Assembly (NCBI RefSeq): GCF_002831665.1
Contig: NZ_CP025118.1
Location: forward strand, 2,232,001-2,296,000
Reading direction: 5' to 3'
DNA from: Lacinutrix sp. Bg11-31
Lineage (GTDB): Bacteria > Bacteroidota > Bacteroidia > Flavobacteriales > Flavobacteriaceae
Length of the DNA: 64,000 nucleotides
A program made the translations under genes and the position numbers. Positions 47,796 to 55,437 of this stretch are shown here, piece by piece (positions within the stretch are counted from its first letter, which is position 1; each line of letters starts with the position of its first letter). The notes under the pieces were generated by a model. That model saw only the letters and a list, made by a program, of their open reading frames with translations, did not search any database and was not told the origin of the DNA.

Positions 47796-47828
47796 AAAAA
47801 AAGCCTTCCGAAATTAAGGAAGGCTTTA
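47796..47828 (-). terminator. Attenuator-type terminator in the ilv leader
   Basis: On the minus strand AAGCCTTCC, a short loop, GGAAGGCTT and seven T. It lies 25 bases after the leader-peptide stop and 170 bases before ilvD, i.e. inside the transcript. TTCCTT of its left arm (47816-47821) can pair with AAGGAA near the end of the leader frame (47861-47866), giving a possible antiterminator. Confidence 0.88.
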
Positions 47829-47852
47829 AATAAATTATATTTTTTTAATTCA

Positions 47853-47927
47853 TCATAGCATTCCTTGGCTTCGTGAAATAATCACGATGCTAATAATAGA
47901 AATGATATTAATGACTTGTTTTTTCAT
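47853..47927 (-). CDS. Ile-rich leader peptide of the ilv operon
   Basis: A 24-residue frame that starts MKKQVINIISIISIVIIS and ends at 47853. Eight of 24 residues are Ile and two are Val, most packed at positions 5-17. A TATATTTG promoter box precedes it and a strong terminator follows. This is the classical arrangement for attenuation: a ribosome stalled at the Ile/Val codons leaves the last codons free, while one that reaches the stop covers AAGGAA and lets the terminator form. Too short for routine gene finders. That it is translated is inferred. Confidence 0.85.
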   Translation of the reverse strand: MKKQVINIISIISIVIISRSQGML

Positions 47928-47935
47928 TGATAAGT

Positions 47936-47943
47936 CAAATATA
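47936..47943 (-). promoter_or_regulatory. Predicted -7 box of the ilv operon
   Basis: TATATTTG fits TAnnTTTG exactly. It ends 8 bases before the leader-peptide ATG, so the transcript would be nearly leaderless. No good TTG is seen at -33. Confidence 0.6.
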
Positions 47944-48097
47944 GAAATTAATTTTTAGTTTACTAATTTCACAAATGAAATACCTCAAAATTAACATTAA
48001 AAACTAAGTGTAACGATTGTTATTAATAGATTTTGACTAAATAATTAATAACAAAAAATGGTATATTAGCTTGTTCTAAAAAAATGAAACACACAAA

Positions 48098-48571
48098 ATG
48101 AGTAATAAAGATCAATTTATGAAAGAAGCTGTCAACGCAGCTCTAAAAGGAATGAATAACAACGAAGGTGGACCATTTGGCTGCGTCGTTGTTAAAGACG
48201 GAAAAATTGTAGGACGCGGAAACAATAAAGTAACCTCTACTAACGACCCAACAGCCCACGCAGAAGTTACTGCTATTAGAGATGCTTGCAAAAACTTAGA
48301 TTCGTTTCAATTAGATGGATGTGAAATTTACACTTCTTGCGAGCCTTGCCCAATGTGTTTAGGTGCTATTTATTGGGCACGACCAGACAAAGTCTATTAT
48401 GGTAGTAATCAAGTTGATGCTGCTAATATTGGTTTTGACGATGAGTTTATTTACAAAGAAATTCCGTTGCCATATTCAGAACGAAGCATACCGTTTGAGC
48501 AATTAGCACGTGAAATTGCTTTAGAACCTTTTCAAGAATGGACTAAGAAAATTGATAAGACAGAGTATTAA
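48098..48571 (+). CDS. guaD: Guanine deaminase
   Basis: 157 residues. A cytidine-deaminase-fold enzyme converting guanine to xanthine. Zinc site H54/E56 (TAHAEV) and C84/C87 (EPCPMC). It resembles the Bacillus subtilis GuaD closely, including the C-terminal swapped tail (PFQEW...KTEY), rather than tRNA adenosine deaminase. The xanthine dehydrogenase genes follow, giving guanine to urate in one locus. The start ATG at 48098 matches the family. Confidence 0.9.
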   Translation: MSNKDQFMKEAVNAALKGMNNNEGGPFGCVVVKDGKIVGRGNNKVTSTNDPTAHAEVTAIRDACKNLDSFQLDGCEIYTSCEPCPMCLGAIYWARPDKVYYGSNQVDAANIGFDDEFIYKEIPLPYSERSIPFEQLAREIALEPFQEWTKKIDKTEY

Positions 48572-48574
48572 ATT

Positions 48575-48678
48575 AGTTCGAGTGTTTTGACCTTAAAAGC
48601 TCAATCTATTTAAAACCTTTAGATAACAAAGCTTCTCGATACAAAATTCCTAAAAAAGGAATTTCACTCGAAGTGACA
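48575..48678. repeat. TCGAG...TGACA hairpin repeat, copy 3
   Basis: Opens AGTTCGAGTG just after the guaD stop and closes TTTCACTCGAAGTGACA, with CTTCTCGATACAAAATT inside. Confidence 0.65.
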
Positions 48679-48721
48679 ACATCGTTACATTTTTAATACA
48701 TTTATAATTGAAATAATTAAC

Positions 48722-50131
48722 ATGATTACCTTCATCCTAAATAACAAAACCATTAAAACGTCGGAGCATTCCGGAACCACTTTATTGGATTTTGTACGCT
48801 ACCAACAACGCTTAACAGGAACCAAAATTGGTTGTCGAGAAGGCGATTGTGGTGCTTGTACACTTTTGGTCGGCACACTTAATGGAGATACTATGGAATA
48901 CCAAAGTATCACCTCGTGTATTTCTCCTTTAGGAAATGCGCATGGCAAACACATTGTAACGGTTGAAGGCACAAATTTAAAAGGCAAACTAACCGCAACT
49001 CAAGAAGCCATGAAAGCAAATTACGCCACACAATGCGGATTTTGCACACCAGGTTTTGTGGTTGCACTTACGGGTTTTGCGTTGTCGAATTCTGAAAACA
49101 ATTACAGCAATGCAATAGATGCTATTAGTGGAAACATTTGCAGATGTACTGGCTACAAAGCAATTGAAAAAGCAGCGCATCAAGTCGTTAAAAAACTAGA
49201 TAATCAAGAAAAAAATTCGTTTGAATGGTTAATTGAAAATGAATTTATTCCTAACTATTTTGAAAGCATTCCACAACGCTTAAAAGACATTGAAGCCAAA
49301 GAACTAAATCAACCTAAGGGAAAATATGTTTCTGGAGGAACCGATTTATACGTACAACAAGCAGATAACTTAACGGATAACACTGTACATCTTATTGCTG
49401 ATAAAACGTATTTAAAGGGTATTATTATTGAAAATGGCATTTGCACGATTGGCACAAATACTACGGTTTCCGATTTATGGAATCATAAAAAATTAAACAG
49501 CGTTTTACCAAACTTAAGAAGACATTTAAAACTGGTCTCTTCAGAACAAATTAGAAACATGGCATCCTTAGGAGGCAACCTTGTTAATGCATCTCCAATT
49601 GGTGACATGACCATTCTCTTTTTAGCTCTTAATAGTGAAGTTACAGTAATAAATTCTGAAGAAAAAGAACGCGCAATTCTCCTTAAAAACTTTTATCAAG
49701 GTTACAAAACATACGACTTAAAAGATGGCGAATTATTAAAAACGATTCGTTTTAAATTACCAGCAAAGCATTCTTTTTTCAATTTTGAAAAAGTGTGCAA
49801 ACGAACACATTTAGATATTGCAAGTGTAAATTCTGCTATACATATTTCATTAGAAAACGAGACTATTACAGAAGCTCATGTATCTATTGGAGGAGTTGCT
49901 GCAATCCCAAAATATTTACATGACACTTCAGCTTTCTTAACAGGAAAATTATTGACAACGGAAACTATATTAGAAGCTAACGCAATGCTTCAAAAGGAAA
50001 TTGCTCCTATTAGTGATGTTCGTGGTACTAGCGACTACAAGCGCTTACTAGCAAGACAATTATTTTTTGCACATTTCACGGAGTTATTCCCAAATAGTTT
50101 CACCTTAAAAGATTTTGTTCAGCATGCATAA
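48722..50131 (+). CDS. xdhA: Xanthine dehydrogenase small subunit (2Fe-2S and FAD)
   Basis: 469 residues. N-terminal 2Fe-2S ferredoxin domain with C38, C43, C46 (GCREGDCGACTLLVG), then the second cluster domain (QCGFCTPGFVV and GNICRCTGYKAIE), then the FAD domain (KYVSGGTDLYVQQ; NMASLGGNLVNASPIGD). This fusion of iron-sulfur and FAD parts is the XdhA type. It overlaps xdhB by 8 bases (ATGCATAA). It passes electrons from the molybdenum centre to NAD+. Confidence 0.93.
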   Translation: MITFILNNKTIKTSEHSGTTLLDFVRYQQRLTGTKIGCREGDCGACTLLVGTLNGDTMEYQSITSCISPLGNAHGKHIVTVEGTNLKGKLTATQEAMKANYATQCGFCTPGFVVALTGFALSNSENNYSNAIDAISGNICRCTGYKAIEKAAHQVVKKLDNQEKNSFEWLIENEFIPNYFESIPQRLKDIEAKELNQPKGKYVSGGTDLYVQQADNLTDNTVHLIADKTYLKGIIIENGICTIGTNTTVSDLWNHKKLNSVLPNLRRHLKLVSSEQIRNMASLGGNLVNASPIGDMTILFLALNSEVTVINSEEKERAILLKNFYQGYKTYDLKDGELLKTIRFKLPAKHSFFNFEKVCKRTHLDIASVNSAIHISLENETITEAHVSIGGVAAIPKYLHDTSAFLTGKLLTTETILEANAMLQKEIAPISDVRGTSDYKRLLARQLFFAHFTELFPNSFTLKDFVQHA

Positions 50132-52454
50132 AACCAAAACAAATAAAGTCTTAAACTCAAAATTAGATGCCGTTTCTATTGCTTTAAAACAAAGCATAAG
50201 GAACTTGGATTCTTACACACATGTTCGAGGAGAATCATTGTATGTAGATGATATAAATATTAGACAAGGCACATTTCACGGCGTTGTTTTTGATTCGCCA
50301 AAAGCACACGGAAAAATAAAAAGTATTGATTATTCGAAAGCACTAGCTTTAGAAGGTGTAGAGCGTATTTTCACCTACAAAGATGTTCCTGGTAAAAATG
50401 AAATTGGAGGTATTATTCCAGATGAACCTTTATTTGCTGAAGATGAAGTTCATTTTTGGGGAATGCCAATTGCTTTAATTGTCGCGGAATCAGAATTTAT
50501 TGCACGAAAAGCAAGAGATTTAATAGAAATAGACATTGAAGATTTACCAGTAATTACAACAGCAAAAGAAGCAAAAGCAAAAGGCAGTTTTATTAATGCT
50601 CCAAGATCTTTTAGTTTAGGTAATACGGAAAAAGCATTCGCAGATTGCGACTATGTTTTTGAAGGCGAGACCTTTTCTAACGGACAAGAACATTTATACA
50701 TTGAAGCTCAAGGTGCTTATGCAGAACCTTTAGAAAACGGAAATATAAAAGCAACATCCTCTACACAAGGACCAACTTCTGTACAGAAAACAATTGCTCA
50801 AGTTTTAGGTCTTGCTATGCATAAAATTGAAGTGGATGTTACACGACTTGGTGGAGGTTTTGGCGGTAAAGAAGACCAAGCAACACCATGGGCTGTAATG
50901 GCTGCTTTGGCTACTTATCACTTAAATCAATCGGTAAAATTAATATTGAATCGTCATGACGATTTACGCATGACTGGAAAACGTCATCCGTATGAAAGCA
51001 CGTATAAAATAGGCTTATCTAAGGACTTAAAAATTCTAGCCTATCAAACTGAATTTTTACAAAATTCTGGTGCAGCAGCAGATTTATCTCCTGCAATTGC
51101 AGAGCGCACATTGTTTCATGCTACCAATAGTTATTATGTGCCAAATGTGACTACAAAAGTATTGAGTTGTAAAACCAACTTACCACCAAACACGGCTTTT
51201 AGAGGTTTTGGCGGACCACAAGGCATGTTTGTAATTGAATCTGCTATTGCAAAAGCAGCTTCCGAAATTGGAGTAAGCGCAAGACAAATTCAGGAAATAA
51301 ATTTATTAGATGAAGACGATACGTTTTCTTACGGACAAATTGCAAAAAAAGTAGAAGCCAAAAATACATGGCATTCTGCTAAAAGCATCTTTAATAGTGA
51401 TGCTTTAGAACAAGGTGTTGTAGACTTCAACAAAAACAATAAAGCATTTAAAAAAGGCTTATCGTTTATGCCAATTACCTTTGGTATTTCATTTACCAAT
51501 ACTCCCATGAATCATGCGCGTGCTTTGGTTCATATTTATTTAGATGGAAGCATCGGAATTAGTACTGCTGCCGTAGAAATGGGACAAGGTGTAAACACAA
51601 AAATGATGCAAATTGCTGCAGATGTATTTTCTATTTCTATCGAAAAAATAAAGATAGAAACTACCAATACCACTCGTGTTGCAAACACATCTCCTTCTGC
51701 TGCAAGTTCTACTGCCGATTTAAATGGAAAAGCAACGCTAATGGCTTGTAATTCACTTTTAGAACGTTTGAAAATAGTAGCTTCGGAAGACTTAAATATT
51801 TCTAATAACAACATCACCTTAAAAGAAGAAGCTGTTTTTGTAAACGGAAAGAAATCCGAATTATCATGGACAAAACTCATAAGTAGTGCTATGCTAAAAC
51901 GTGTCGCTTTAACAGAAAATGCACATTATGCAACACCAGAAATTCACTTTGATAAAACCAAAGAAAAAGGACATCCTTTTGCTTATCATGTTTACGGAAC
52001 AGCTATTACGACTGTAACTATTGATTGCACACGTGGCACTTACGAATTTGACTCTGTAAAAATTGTGCACGATTACGGAAAAAGCATGAGCGAAGGTATT
52101 GACTTAGGTCAAGTTGAAGGTGCATTAATTCAAGGAATTGGCTGGATGACCATGGAAGAAATTGCGTATAATAAAGATGGAAGATTACTATCGAATGCAC
52201 TATCTACATATAAAATTCCGGATATATTTTCCGTTCCAAAAACAGTAGAAGTTATTCCTGTCGAAACCGAAGGAAATGACATGGCTATTTTAAAATCTAA
52301 AGCCGTTGGTGAACCTCCTTTAATGTATGGCATTGGTGCTTATTTTGCACTTCAAAATGCTATTAAAGCGTTTAACCCTAATTATGATTTAGAATTCCAT
52401 GCTCCTATGACACCTGAAAAGGTTTTGATGGGTTTGTATGAAAACACAAAATAA
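50124..52454 (+). CDS. xdhB: Xanthine dehydrogenase molybdenum-binding subunit
   Basis: About 776 residues. Oxidises hypoxanthine or xanthine at the molybdenum cofactor. Signatures: RLGGGFGGKEDQATPWA, FRGFGGPQGMFVIE (catalytic arginine region), EMGQGVNTKMMQIAA, and the catalytic glutamate near the C-terminus in AVGEPPLMYGIGA. ATG at 50124 is preferred to the upstream TTG at 50115. No cofactor-synthesis genes are in the window. The accessory xdhC is in the facing operon. Confidence 0.94.
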   Translation: MHKTKTNKVLNSKLDAVSIALKQSIRNLDSYTHVRGESLYVDDINIRQGTFHGVVFDSPKAHGKIKSIDYSKALALEGVERIFTYKDVPGKNEIGGIIPDEPLFAEDEVHFWGMPIALIVAESEFIARKARDLIEIDIEDLPVITTAKEAKAKGSFINAPRSFSLGNTEKAFADCDYVFEGETFSNGQEHLYIEAQGAYAEPLENGNIKATSSTQGPTSVQKTIAQVLGLAMHKIEVDVTRLGGGFGGKEDQATPWAVMAALATYHLNQSVKLILNRHDDLRMTGKRHPYESTYKIGLSKDLKILAYQTEFLQNSGAAADLSPAIAERTLFHATNSYYVPNVTTKVLSCKTNLPPNTAFRGFGGPQGMFVIESAIAKAASEIGVSARQIQEINLLDEDDTFSYGQIAKKVEAKNTWHSAKSIFNSDALEQGVVDFNKNNKAFKKGLSFMPITFGISFTNTPMNHARALVHIYLDGSIGISTAAVEMGQGVNTKMMQIAADVFSISIEKIKIETTNTTRVANTSPSAASSTADLNGKATLMACNSLLERLKIVASEDLNISNNNITLKEEAVFVNGKKSELSWTKLISSAMLKRVALTENAHYATPEIHFDKTKEKGHPFAYHVYGTAITTVTIDCTRGTYEFDSVKIVHDYGKSMSEGIDLGQVEGALIQGIGWMTMEEIAYNKDGRLLSNALSTYKIPDIFSVPKTVEVIPVETEGNDMAILKSKAVGEPPLMYGIGAYFALQNAIKAFNPNYDLEFHAPMTPEKVLMGLYENTK

Positions 52455-52461
52455 AAACAAT

Positions 52462-52577
52462 TGTCAGTTCGAGTGATTTGAGGAACGAAAATTGTATCGA
52501 GAGCCTATTGAAACTAAATTCTTATTCTCGATACAAATTTTACTCATTTTCAATCGTAAAACTCACTCGAATTGACA
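52462..52577. repeat. TGTCA...TCGAG...TGACA hairpin repeat, copy 4
   Basis: Begins TGTCAGTTCGAGTGATTTG and ends TCACTCGAATTGACA; inner ATTGTATCGAGA is mirrored by TCTCGATACAAAT. The longest and most complete copy. Its last six bases (TTGACA) are also the apparent TTG start of the next gene. Confidence 0.75.
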
Positions 52578-53081
52578 AATTTAATTAAACCATTTTTTTT
52601 GCATTGTAAAAAACAAAACATCCTTAAAGGCGCACTAATTTACAGTGCTGGAGATACTATTGCTGCACTTTTATTAGATGAGTTTTCTTGGCATCGTTTA
52701 TTAGGAATGATTTTTATTGGAGCCACTTTTTACGCTTTTGAAATTCCAAATTATTTTGATTGGATTGTAAAAAAGACTAAAAACCTTCAAGGTTTAAAAG
52801 CAACTTTAACCAAAACCGTTTTAGCCATTGCCTATTTTAACCCTTTATGGATTGCTAGACATTTACTATTTATAAAACTGTTTTCCGGGAATTTTGAAGC
52901 TATTGGTTTTAATCTTTTAGAGATTGCCTTTTGGTCCTTTTTGGTAAATATCCCTATTTCATTTATCGCAAATTATATTATTCAAAATCGATTTAAATTG
53001 AAATGGCGATTTATAGGAAGTGCTGTTTTCTCTGCTATAATGGCAATCTATTATGCTTTGAGCGAGACTATTTTTAGTTAA
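52572..53081 (+). CDS. Four-helix membrane protein, possibly Mpv17/PMP22-like
   Basis: About 169 residues with four hydrophobic helices. GALIYSAGDTIAALLLDEF and the late NIPISFIANYIIQNRFKLKW recall the Mpv17/PMP22 family (GD near the N-terminus; Y.V/IQ..F in the last third), but the match is by eye. The start is uncertain: the TTG at 52572 lies in the repeat, and no ATG occurs before the second helix; TTG at 52599 is another option. It follows xdhB on the same strand but across a repeat, so it may be a separate unit. Confidence 0.6.
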   Translation: MTNLIKPFFLHCKKQNILKGALIYSAGDTIAALLLDEFSWHRLLGMIFIGATFYAFEIPNYFDWIVKKTKNLQGLKATLTKTVLAIAYFNPLWIARHLLFIKLFSGNFEAIGFNLLEIAFWSFLVNIPISFIANYIIQNRFKLKWRFIGSAVFSAIMAIYYALSETIFS

Positions 53082-53083
53082 GA

Positions 53084-53113
53084 AGTGGATTCCGCATCAA
53101 GTGCGGAATGACA
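53084..53113. repeat. TTCCGCA...TGCGGAA hairpin
   Basis: TTCCGCA, loop TCAAG, TGCGGAA, then TGACA. It sits between two converging genes and could serve as a shared terminator. Confidence 0.55.
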
Positions 53114-53118
53114 GTACC

Positions 53119-53601
53119 TTATAGTTTTTCTAAATCTTCTTTTTTCAAAGTTAGATATTGAGAGATGTTGTACTTTATCAAAACGTCTTCCAATAAATAA
53201 TCACGAACTACCAAAATGAGATGTTCACTTTTATTGAATTCATATTCTGGAATTATTTTTTCAGCAGAACAATGCAAGCCTTCGTTTTTCAATTCCAGTT
53301 TTCCTAATTCATCTATTATCAAATAGCTGTTTTTAGCTTCCGAAGCAGTTACTATTAAATAATCATTCGCAGTACTAAAAGCTGATTTCAAAAATTTAAA
53401 GCTTCCTATTTTAATGATTTCTTCAGTTTCAAGTTCAGTTTCAAGTTCAAATTCTTCTTTGGTTTTCACTTTCAGAAAATAGCGTTTTCCTACTTCATTA
53501 TCCGGACATAATAATCCATCGACATCGTTTCTATTTTCAATCCATTTTTTTAATGCTGAAGTTTTCCCTGAACGAATTTTACCTGTAAGAATGTAAATCA
53601 T
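53119..53601 (-). CDS. Small P-loop NTPase, THEP1-like
   Basis: 160 residues. Walker A GKIRSGKT at 7-14 and a Walker B-type LIIDELGKLEL in the middle fit the THEP1 family of nucleoside triphosphatases, as does the size. The biological role of that family is not settled. Its ATG overlaps the stop of the upstream membrane-protein gene (TAATG), so the two are translationally coupled and may work together. A role in cofactor handling for xanthine dehydrogenase is only suggested by position. Confidence 0.7.
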   Translation of the reverse strand: MIYILTGKIRSGKTSALKKWIENRNDVDGLLCPDNEVGKRYFLKVKTKEEFELETELETEEIIKIGSFKFLKSAFSTANDYLIVTASEAKNSYLIIDELGKLELKNEGLHCSAEKIIPEYEFNKSEHLILVVRDYLLEDVLIKYNISQYLTLKKEDLEKL

Positions 53602-54605
53602 TAATAAGGAGTTTTAAAATGAATACAATTAGAAATGCTATTCGCTATAAAATATTTAAACCTCACGTAGCCTTTTAAAGACTTTGTTTCATTCCAAGTA
53701 AATGAAATTATCTGTCGGAAATAAGGAAATAAATCCATAGCATTTGTAATATCTGCTTGGTATTTAGATTCTTTTTTACGCAGGTATCTTTGTACTACTT
53801 TCAATAAAAAAGGACCTATAAACAAATACCAAAGCATTAGAATTAGGAAACTTCTTAATACAATGTAAATAGCTTTTTGCCATCCAAAAAGAGGGCCTCC
53901 AAATATTGAAAATGCTAAAACAATAATGGCAATCGTAATTAGCCAAACCCAAATAACTTTTGTTTTAAAGGCTATTTTTCCATTTTTATTATCGCTTTCA
54001 CTCTTTTCTAGTTTAAGGTAAAAGTCGGTTTCTGTTTTATTTGAAATAATTTTGATGGTATTTTTTATAAAAATCCCAGCTAGAATTCCGCAAATCCCAT
54101 AAACCAAAAGATAGGACACCACTAAAACAGATGTTGTAGACGTTTCGGTTATGAAATTTATTTTTTTTTGAACCCAAGCACCATAAATATCAATAGCTTC
54201 CCAGAGATTGGTTCCGTAAACAATAGTTAATATTATTAATTTCTGCAGTGCAGATTCCAAAAATGTCACCATTCCTAAAACAATTATCGTTAAACCTTTC
54301 CATGAGAAATTGGAAAATAAAAAAGCACCTAAAATAGCTTGAAAACTTACTGCTACATAAGCTCCGAATGGAGAGTATGGACTTACGGCCATTTTTATAA
54401 TCAATACAATTACTAGAGCTTTTAAAATTGTTTGCCATTTGTTTTTAGCATAAAACGCAATTAAACTAATAAGTAGAATGGATATTCCTCCAACAATTAA
54501 CCCTGTAAAAGGTGAATTAAATACATGTAGAAAACCACCTAAACCAGATTCGTTTAAAGCCCAAAGAGCAGTTAATTTATCTATAATGGATTTGTTGCTT
54601 TTCAT
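53601..54605 (-). CDS. Multi-pass membrane protein of unknown function
   Basis: 334 residues with about eight to ten hydrophobic helices. The N-terminal half (LTALWALNESGLGGFLHVF, then SPFTGLIVGGIS) looks like a substrate-binding component of small-molecule transporters (ECF S-component type). The C-terminal part (FGWQKAIYIVLRSFLILMLW and a basic tail) is different. I do not recognise a firm family. It lies between xdhC and a coupled NTPase gene, so import of a purine, molybdate or cofactor precursor is possible but unproven. Confidence 0.6.
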   Translation of the reverse strand: MKSNKSIIDKLTALWALNESGLGGFLHVFNSPFTGLIVGGISILLISLIAFYAKNKWQTILKALVIVLIIKMAVSPYSPFGAYVAVSFQAILGAFLFSNFSWKGLTIIVLGMVTFLESALQKLIILTIVYGTNLWEAIDIYGAWVQKKINFITETSTTSVLVVSYLLVYGICGILAGIFIKNTIKIISNKTETDFYLKLEKSESDNKNGKIAFKTKVIWVWLITIAIIVLAFSIFGGPLFGWQKAIYIVLRSFLILMLWYLFIGPFLLKVVQRYLRKKESKYQADITNAMDLFPYFRQIISFTWNETKSLKGYVRFKYFIANSISNCIHFKTPY

Positions 54606-54649
54606 AAGAAAAAAATTCTTCGCTATGCTTTTAATGACAGCTACTATTT

Positions 54650-55432
54650 TTATGCTTTATTTACAGACTGATAATGCACTTGAAGTAACTGTGCAACAAC
54701 GCTAATGGCTATTTCTTTTGGTGTATCTCCTCCAATGTCTAATCCTATTGGGCAAACGACATTACTCATCCCTTCAGGAATATTCATCTCTTTAATGAGC
54801 ATATTATTAAAACGCACTTTTTTGGTTTTACTTCCTATTAATCCAAGAAATTTGGTTTCATTTTGCAAAGCCATTGTTATAATATCAAAATCGATAGCAT
54901 GATTATGTGTGAGTACCAAAATATAACTATTGCTTCCCCATTTAACAACATCTTTAAATGTTTTAAAATCCGTTTCGGTAGCTTGATGCGTGCTAATACT
55001 TTCATCTAATTTTAAATTAGAAAACCAATTTTCACGAGAGTCTATAAAATTCACTTTAAAAGGTGTGTCTATTAAAAGCTTGCAGATTTCAACACCAATA
55101 TGTCCTGCTCCAAATAAAAATAATTCTGGTGATTGATTCATAGGCTCTATTATAAATTCTACTTTTCCTCCACAACATTGTTCAAATTCTGGCCCTAAAG
55201 TATAACTGGATTCAATAATTCTATTTTCTTGCAATGCTATAATGGCTTCATCAATTGCTTTAAATTCTAACTTTCCTCCTCCAATTGTTCCATGAATTTC
55301 TTTGTTTTTAGTTACTAGCATTCTAGAACCAACTATACAAGGTGTTGACCCTAAACATTTGGTAACTGTAACAAAAGCAACAGGAATTTGTTGTTCTTGA
55401 AATTTTGATAAAAGAGTAATCCAGTTTTGCAT
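54650..55432 (-). CDS. xdhC: Xanthine dehydrogenase accessory protein XdhC
   Basis: 260 residues. In the family it binds molybdenum cofactor, helps its sulfuration and inserts it into the enzyme. GTIGGGKLEFKAIDEA, QCCGGKVEFI, the Rossmann motif LFLFGAGHIGVEICKLL, and the C-terminal CPIGLDIGGDTPKEIAISVVAQLL are typical. It is on the strand opposite to xdhAB, in an operon with an antiporter (5 bases upstream). Confidence 0.92.
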   Translation of the reverse strand: MQNWITLLSKFQEQQIPVAFVTVTKCLGSTPCIVGSRMLVTKNKEIHGTIGGGKLEFKAIDEAIIALQENRIIESSYTLGPEFEQCCGGKVEFIIEPMNQSPELFLFGAGHIGVEICKLLIDTPFKVNFIDSRENWFSNLKLDESISTHQATETDFKTFKDVVKWGSNSYILVLTHNHAIDFDIITMALQNETKFLGLIGSKTKKVRFNNMLIKEMNIPEGMSNVVCPIGLDIGGDTPKEIAISVVAQLLQVHYQSVNKA

Positions 55433-55437
55433 AAAAA

